Origin: a virus
Direction: 5' to 3' (one strand)
Virus record (IMG/VR): IMGVR_UViG_3300010430_002165
Location: 1 to 29,208 of that record
DNA: 29,208 nt
The notes under the pieces are model-generated. The model did no database searches and was not told the DNA's origin. It saw nothing but the letters and a program-made list of their open reading frames with translations. A program made the position numbers and the translations under genes. Below, one piece after another: positions 26,416 through 29,208 of the stretch (position 1 is the first letter of the stretch; every line of letters starts with the position of its first letter).

Positions 26416-27300
26416 TCAGTGCATCCCCTTGCCTTTAGAAAGGACATCTAGGTATTCACTTTGAAGTTCGTTAGAGTTGGTATTATTTACCTTTTCTTCC
26501 ACAACTTTTTGTGTTGGGATGAAATCTGGCTTAATTGTTCTTGTTTTAATTGCATCTTCCTTAAGAGTTTGCAGTTTTGATGTCTCCTGTTTGTCGAATA
26601 GACGAGCAGTGTAATCGTAATTTTCTTGGATGAATTTCAAGGTCTTATCTCCAAGTGCTTTACGAAGGAAATTCTTCTTAGCTTCTGGGAGTTTAGAGGT
26701 CTTACCTTCTAGGAGGCTGACAACTTGAGTTTTTTGATTAGATTCGTATAGAGCAGTGAATTGAGTCTTCAATTCTTTATTCTCTTTCTGTAGAGCTGTG
26801 AGTTGGGATTTACCATCTTTAACAGCTTCCTTAATTTCAGGATTCATCATCGCAACATCCACACCTAATACATTCTTAAGATTAGCTAGAACATCAAATG
26901 CAGTTCTATTCTTAACTGCTGTGTCTAGATCTTTCATATCGATAGATTCCGAAAGGAACTCTTCGAGGTATGCACTGATGGATTCAATTAGAACCTTTTT
27001 AAATTTGTTGGCATCTTTAACATTAGCCCTTTCATAAAGCTTAACAATGTTTACCATTTTAGAAGCGTTGTTCTTATCGACTGCTTCAACAACTTTCATC
27101 ATTTTCTTAGATCTATCTTGATCTAGAGTTGATACGAGAGTCTTAAGTTTCCCAGCGTAAATGTCATCCTGTTCGATGAGTGCGGATTCAACGCTTAGTT
27201 CTACTTTAGTATCGAATGCTTCCTGAATAGCGGTTAACGTTTCGGGGGTTATGACTTTTTGAACCTCTTCCGAGAATAGTTTTTTTAAATTTGACTTCAT
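26416..27300 (-). CDS. Prohead scaffold protein (gp22-like)
   Basis: 294 residues from ATG 27300 (MKSNLKKLFSEEVQKVITPE), 4 nt after the upstream stop; a longer frame from 27336 overlaps that gene. Almost wholly helical and charged (KMMKVVEAVDKNN, KSQLTALQKENKELK), with an acidic C-terminal region. Position between the gp67/68-like gene and the capsid gene is that of gp22. Such scaffolds fill the prohead and are later degraded by the gp21 protease. Confidence 0.82.
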   Translation of the reverse strand: MKSNLKKLFSEEVQKVITPETLTAIQEAFDTKVELSVESALIEQDDIYAGKLKTLVSTLDQDRSKKMMKVVEAVDKNNASKMVNIVKLYERANVKDANKFKKVLIESISAYLEEFLSESIDMKDLDTAVKNRTAFDVLANLKNVLGVDVAMMNPEIKEAVKDGKSQLTALQKENKELKTQFTALYESNQKTQVVSLLEGKTSKLPEAKKNFLRKALGDKTLKFIQENYDYTARLFDKQETSKLQTLKEDAIKTRTIKPDFIPTQKVVEEKVNNTNSNELQSEYLDVLSKGKGMH

Positions 27301-27304
27301 ATGA

Positions 27305-27655
27305 TTAGAATAATGTTTTCGTGAGTTCCTTTTCAATCTTAGATTGAAGTTTAGATTCTACCGCTTGCTTAATATATTTATCAGCTTCGCTATAGTTTTT
27401 TGCTAAAATGCTATCAATAAATTTTGCAATGTCTGTTGACTCTTTAAAAGTATTTCCATTCTTAGAAGTAAAGTCTTCTGAATCTTCTTCTTCAGAGACT
27501 TTCTTATCTCTTTTCTTAGGGTCTGTGCCTTTACCACTTCCCTTACTTTTAAAGGGTTTAGTTTTTGGCGCAAAGTTTTTGCGTTGTTTAACTTTAGATT
27601 CCGGTAGAGATGCTTTACCATCCTCCTTCACCTGTTTATATACTGATTTACCCAT
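27305..27655 (-). CDS. Prohead core protein (gp67/gp68-like)
   Basis: 116 residues. A very basic, low-complexity first half (KSKGSGKGTDPKKRDKK) is followed by EEEDSED and a helical end IAKFIDSILAKNYSEADKYI that continues with AVESKLQSKI. Small prohead core proteins of T4-like phages have this helical end as I recall. Own GATAAATA octamer 5 nt before the ATG. Probably an internal core component processed during maturation. Confidence 0.7.
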   Translation of the reverse strand: MGKSVYKQVKEDGKASLPESKVKQRKNFAPKTKPFKSKGSGKGTDPKKRDKKVSEEEDSEDFTSKNGNTFKESTDIAKFIDSILAKNYSEADKYIKQAVESKLQSKIEKELTKTLF

Positions 27656-27660
27656 ATTAC

Positions 27661-27668
27661 TATTTATC
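27661..27668 (-). promoter_or_regulatory. Late promoter octamer GATAAATA
   Basis: Minus strand GATAAATA, 5 nt, ATG 27655. It overlaps the stop region of the protease gene. Confidence 0.65.
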
Positions 27669-28332
27669 CTAAAGCGTTTATAAATTTAATAACCTGCTCA
27701 CGAAGGAATCCATCCATGTCTTTTCCGGGTAGTTTTGATATAGTTTTTTCGAAATTGTCGTAATGTTCTTCAAATCGACCCTCTTGATCAACTACATAAC
27801 TCTTACTTTCAAGAATACCATTAACAAAAGCTTTTGGATAGGATGGATCTGCAACCGCATCAATCGCAACCAGATACATATTCTCTACCAAATTATAATC
27901 AGATGATTCTTTTAAAGAACCTAATGCTCGGGTTGACATACCGATCTTAACACCATCATTAATTAAGGAACGTAGAATTTGACCACATGGGCCAGATAGG
28001 ACTTTAGCCTTACCGTGGAACCCATCACCCTCTTCATATAGTTCAGTGACTAGGTGACACGCTCTTTCTAGATTAACATCTGCGGAGGCTGGGTGATTAA
28101 GTTCGCCCATAGCCCTTCCCGGTGTTACCATTTCATTCATATATCTTGCAACATCCTTACGGGTATCATCAAGACCATATAATCTTTTATTCTTATTAAC
28201 TTGGTTACATCCAATGAATGGACCTTTAACATATAGGGATGATTGACCCTTCAAATTAGACTGTTCTTCTAGGATTTCGAAGTTGTCAAATACTTCGGGA
28301 TTCTCAGCCATTAGCTTCAATTGGAGTGCCAT
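27664..28332 (-). CDS. Prohead core protease (T4 gp21 type)
   Basis: 222 residues. The catalytic residues of this serine protease family can be placed at H80 (GELNHPAS) and S133 (GMSTRALGS). It cleaves capsid, scaffold and core proteins after (L/I)xE during head maturation. A perfect TATAAATA stands 5 nt before the ATG. The order gp21, core protein, gp22, gp23 is as in T4-type phages. Confidence 0.92.
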   Translation of the reverse strand: MALQLKLMAENPEVFDNFEILEEQSNLKGQSSLYVKGPFIGCNQVNKNKRLYGLDDTRKDVARYMNEMVTPGRAMGELNHPASADVNLERACHLVTELYEEGDGFHGKAKVLSGPCGQILRSLINDGVKIGMSTRALGSLKESSDYNLVENMYLVAIDAVADPSYPKAFVNGILESKSYVVDQEGRFEEHYDNFEKTISKLPGKDMDGFLREQVIKFINALG

Positions 28333-28337
28333 GTATA

Positions 28338-28345
28338 TATTTATA
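28338..28345 (-). promoter_or_regulatory. Late promoter octamer TATAAATA (protease gene)
   Basis: Exact T4 late consensus on the minus strand followed by TATAC and ATG 28332, placing +1 at the start codon. Confidence 0.78.
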
Positions 28346-28353
28346 CAAAACTG

Positions 28354-28839
28354 TTATAAATTCAATGATATTGACTCAAAACCATTCTTATTAGAATGAC
28401 CTATCAATAGAAACTCCATATTATGATCCTTACAGAACTTATTAGCTGCTGTCCACTTATCATTATTATTACACCATCTCACCTGTTCGTATACTAGGGT
28501 GGTCTTTTTCTTTTTACTTTTTGGGTTGGGTTTTTTAGTTTCTTTAATATCTTTTATTTCTATTAGATATTTTTTAAGAGTCTTACCCTCCATAATCTCA
28601 ACGTAATTATCCACATGATATTTACGTTGCTTACGTTGAACAGAATCGTAATATGGAACCACGATCTCTTCGGATGCCCATTTGATAACGTTCGGATTGG
28701 TGTCTAAAAACTTAAAAAATTTAAGTTCGATACCTGATCTATATATAATAGGATCTCTCCCAAGAACCTTTGAAGGGTTGATGGGTTTATAATATCCCTG
28801 TTTAAATTTTGGATTTCTCTTTAATCCTAATGATCCCAT
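28354..28839 (-). CDS. Head completion protein gp4-like (TnsA-type nuclease fold)
   Basis: 161 residues. GLKRNPKFKQGYYKPINPSK is followed by YRSGIELKFFKFLDTNPNVI, EIVVPYYDSVQRKQRKYHVD and KYLIEIKDIKET. These match the TnsA N-terminal nuclease fold: E in SGIE, D in YHVDNY, and ExK in IEIKD. T4 gp4 (50) with this fold completes DNA-filled heads before tail joining. The length fits T4 gp4 (about 150 aa). Confidence 0.85.
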   Translation of the reverse strand: MGSLGLKRNPKFKQGYYKPINPSKVLGRDPIIYRSGIELKFFKFLDTNPNVIKWASEEIVVPYYDSVQRKQRKYHVDNYVEIMEGKTLKKYLIEIKDIKETKKPNPKSKKKKTTLVYEQVRWCNNNDKWTAANKFCKDHNMEFLLIGHSNKNGFESISLNL

Positions 28840-28845
28840 GATATA

Positions 28846-29025
28846 TTACTCTTTACTATCCTCGTTTGGAATACCATCTCCAGCTTCGAGTTGTGCTTGA
28901 ATTTTCTTATAAAAGAATACTCCAGCTTCCGCAACCTCGATACCCTTAGATTTAACCGCAGTATCAATTAATTGTGCTAATACTTGGGCTTCATTTTCGT
29001 TCAATCTTAATGTAATTTGTTTCAT
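28846..29025 (-). CDS. Hypothetical protein, 59 aa
   Basis: MKQITLRLNENEAQVLAQLI then DTAVKSKGIEVAEAGVFFYK and KIQAQLEAGDGIPNEDSKE. The start (TLRLNENEAQVLAQLI) resembles small helical regulators or antitoxin-like N-termini, but the whole is more like a short helical hairpin. It starts 1 nt after the preceding stop and ends 6 nt before the gp4-like gene, so it belongs to the head operon. Function unknown. Confidence 0.7.
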   Translation of the reverse strand: MKQITLRLNENEAQVLAQLIDTAVKSKGIEVAEAGVFFYKKIQAQLEAGDGIPNEDSKE

Positions 29026-29026
29026 A

Positions 29027-29208
29027 TTAAATCACTAACGATGCTCCTAATTCAAATAGGTCATCAATTTGGGTTTGCGTTAACGATAATCCCGCAGCAA
29101 TCATTGCAATTGTAGGAGAAGTCTTAACAAATTTGGCATCTTTCTCAAATGCAGTTTGCGCTACGATTTTAGTTACTGGATCTTCTATTGCATCAAGTGC
29201 CGCGACTA
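29027..29208 (-). CDS. Hypothetical protein, C-terminal part (runs off right edge)
   Basis: The last 60 residues are visible (VAALDAIEDPVTKIVAQTAF ... QIDDLFELGASLVI), helical and mildly acidic, ending in TAA one base before the next start. It is part of the head gene block and not identifiable from this piece. Confidence 0.65.
   Translation of the reverse strand, partial: VAALDAIEDPVTKIVAQTAFEKDAKFVKTSPTIAMIAAGLSLTQTQIDDLFELGASLVI

Noticed and set aside
1-29208. CRISPR arrays, insertion sequences, integrase or attachment sites
   Set aside because: No regularly spaced repeats, transposase or integrase frames were seen; repeats found are promoter copies and one 12-bp tandem.

Overview
The window is from a lytic, T4-like myovirus genome (low GC) that infects a Gram-negative host. 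The evidence is a capsid block typical of T4-type phages: gp4-like nuclease, gp21-type prohead protease, gp67/68-like core protein, gp22-like scaffold, gp23-type major capsid protein, then baseplate spike genes. A T4-type late promoter octamer (NNTAAATA) also precedes many genes. Lipobox proteins, an RlpA-like protein and a spanin candidate point to a host with an outer membrane. The host cannot be named from the sequence.

Layout. (1) 1-278: start of a leftward gene running off the window. (2) 356-1852 (+): CCA-adding enzyme. (3) 1837-3956 (-): RlpA-like lipoprotein, small protein, ThyX and three small proteins. (4) 4059-6995 (+): lysis cassette (u-spanin candidate, holin-like protein, M15 endolysin) and two more envelope proteins. 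(5) 6995-15105 (-): tRNA array with 24 recognisable tRNAs, three tRNA-like RNAs and about twenty small genes between them, among them a MazG-like enzyme. The tRNAs cover all 20 amino acids and include a tRNA with anticodon CUA (amber suppressor) and an initiator-like tRNA-Met. (6) 15187-18520 (-): vWA protein and hypotheticals. (7) 18613-21990 (+): class I ribonucleotide reductase (NrdB, NrdA) and a ClpP-like protease. (8) 21983-29208 (-): spike/baseplate and capsid genes, running off the right edge.

How it fits together. Seventeen of 24 tRNAs lack a templated CCA end, and the phage carries its own CCA-adding enzyme, so tRNA maturation looks partly phage-run. RNR, ThyX and the MazG-like enzyme serve nucleotide supply. 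Start codons lie where transcription should begin: the late octamer is usually exactly 5 nt, and the sigma70-like -10 box 5-9 nt, before the ATG. Inside the array, start codons follow tRNA 3' ends by as little as zero or one base, and two genes end inside the next tRNA. This suggests leaderless messages made by promoter placement and by tRNA excision.

The most unusual content is the translation module: the CUA tRNA in a genome that still uses TAG stops; Cys, His and initiator-like Met tRNAs with long variable arms; a near-uniform C-N-T in place of CCA; a 192-nt RNA closed by a perfect tRNA acceptor stem and T arm; and a tRNA-like RNA with an 8-nt anticodon loop. All calls come from reading the sequence; no database or folding program was run.
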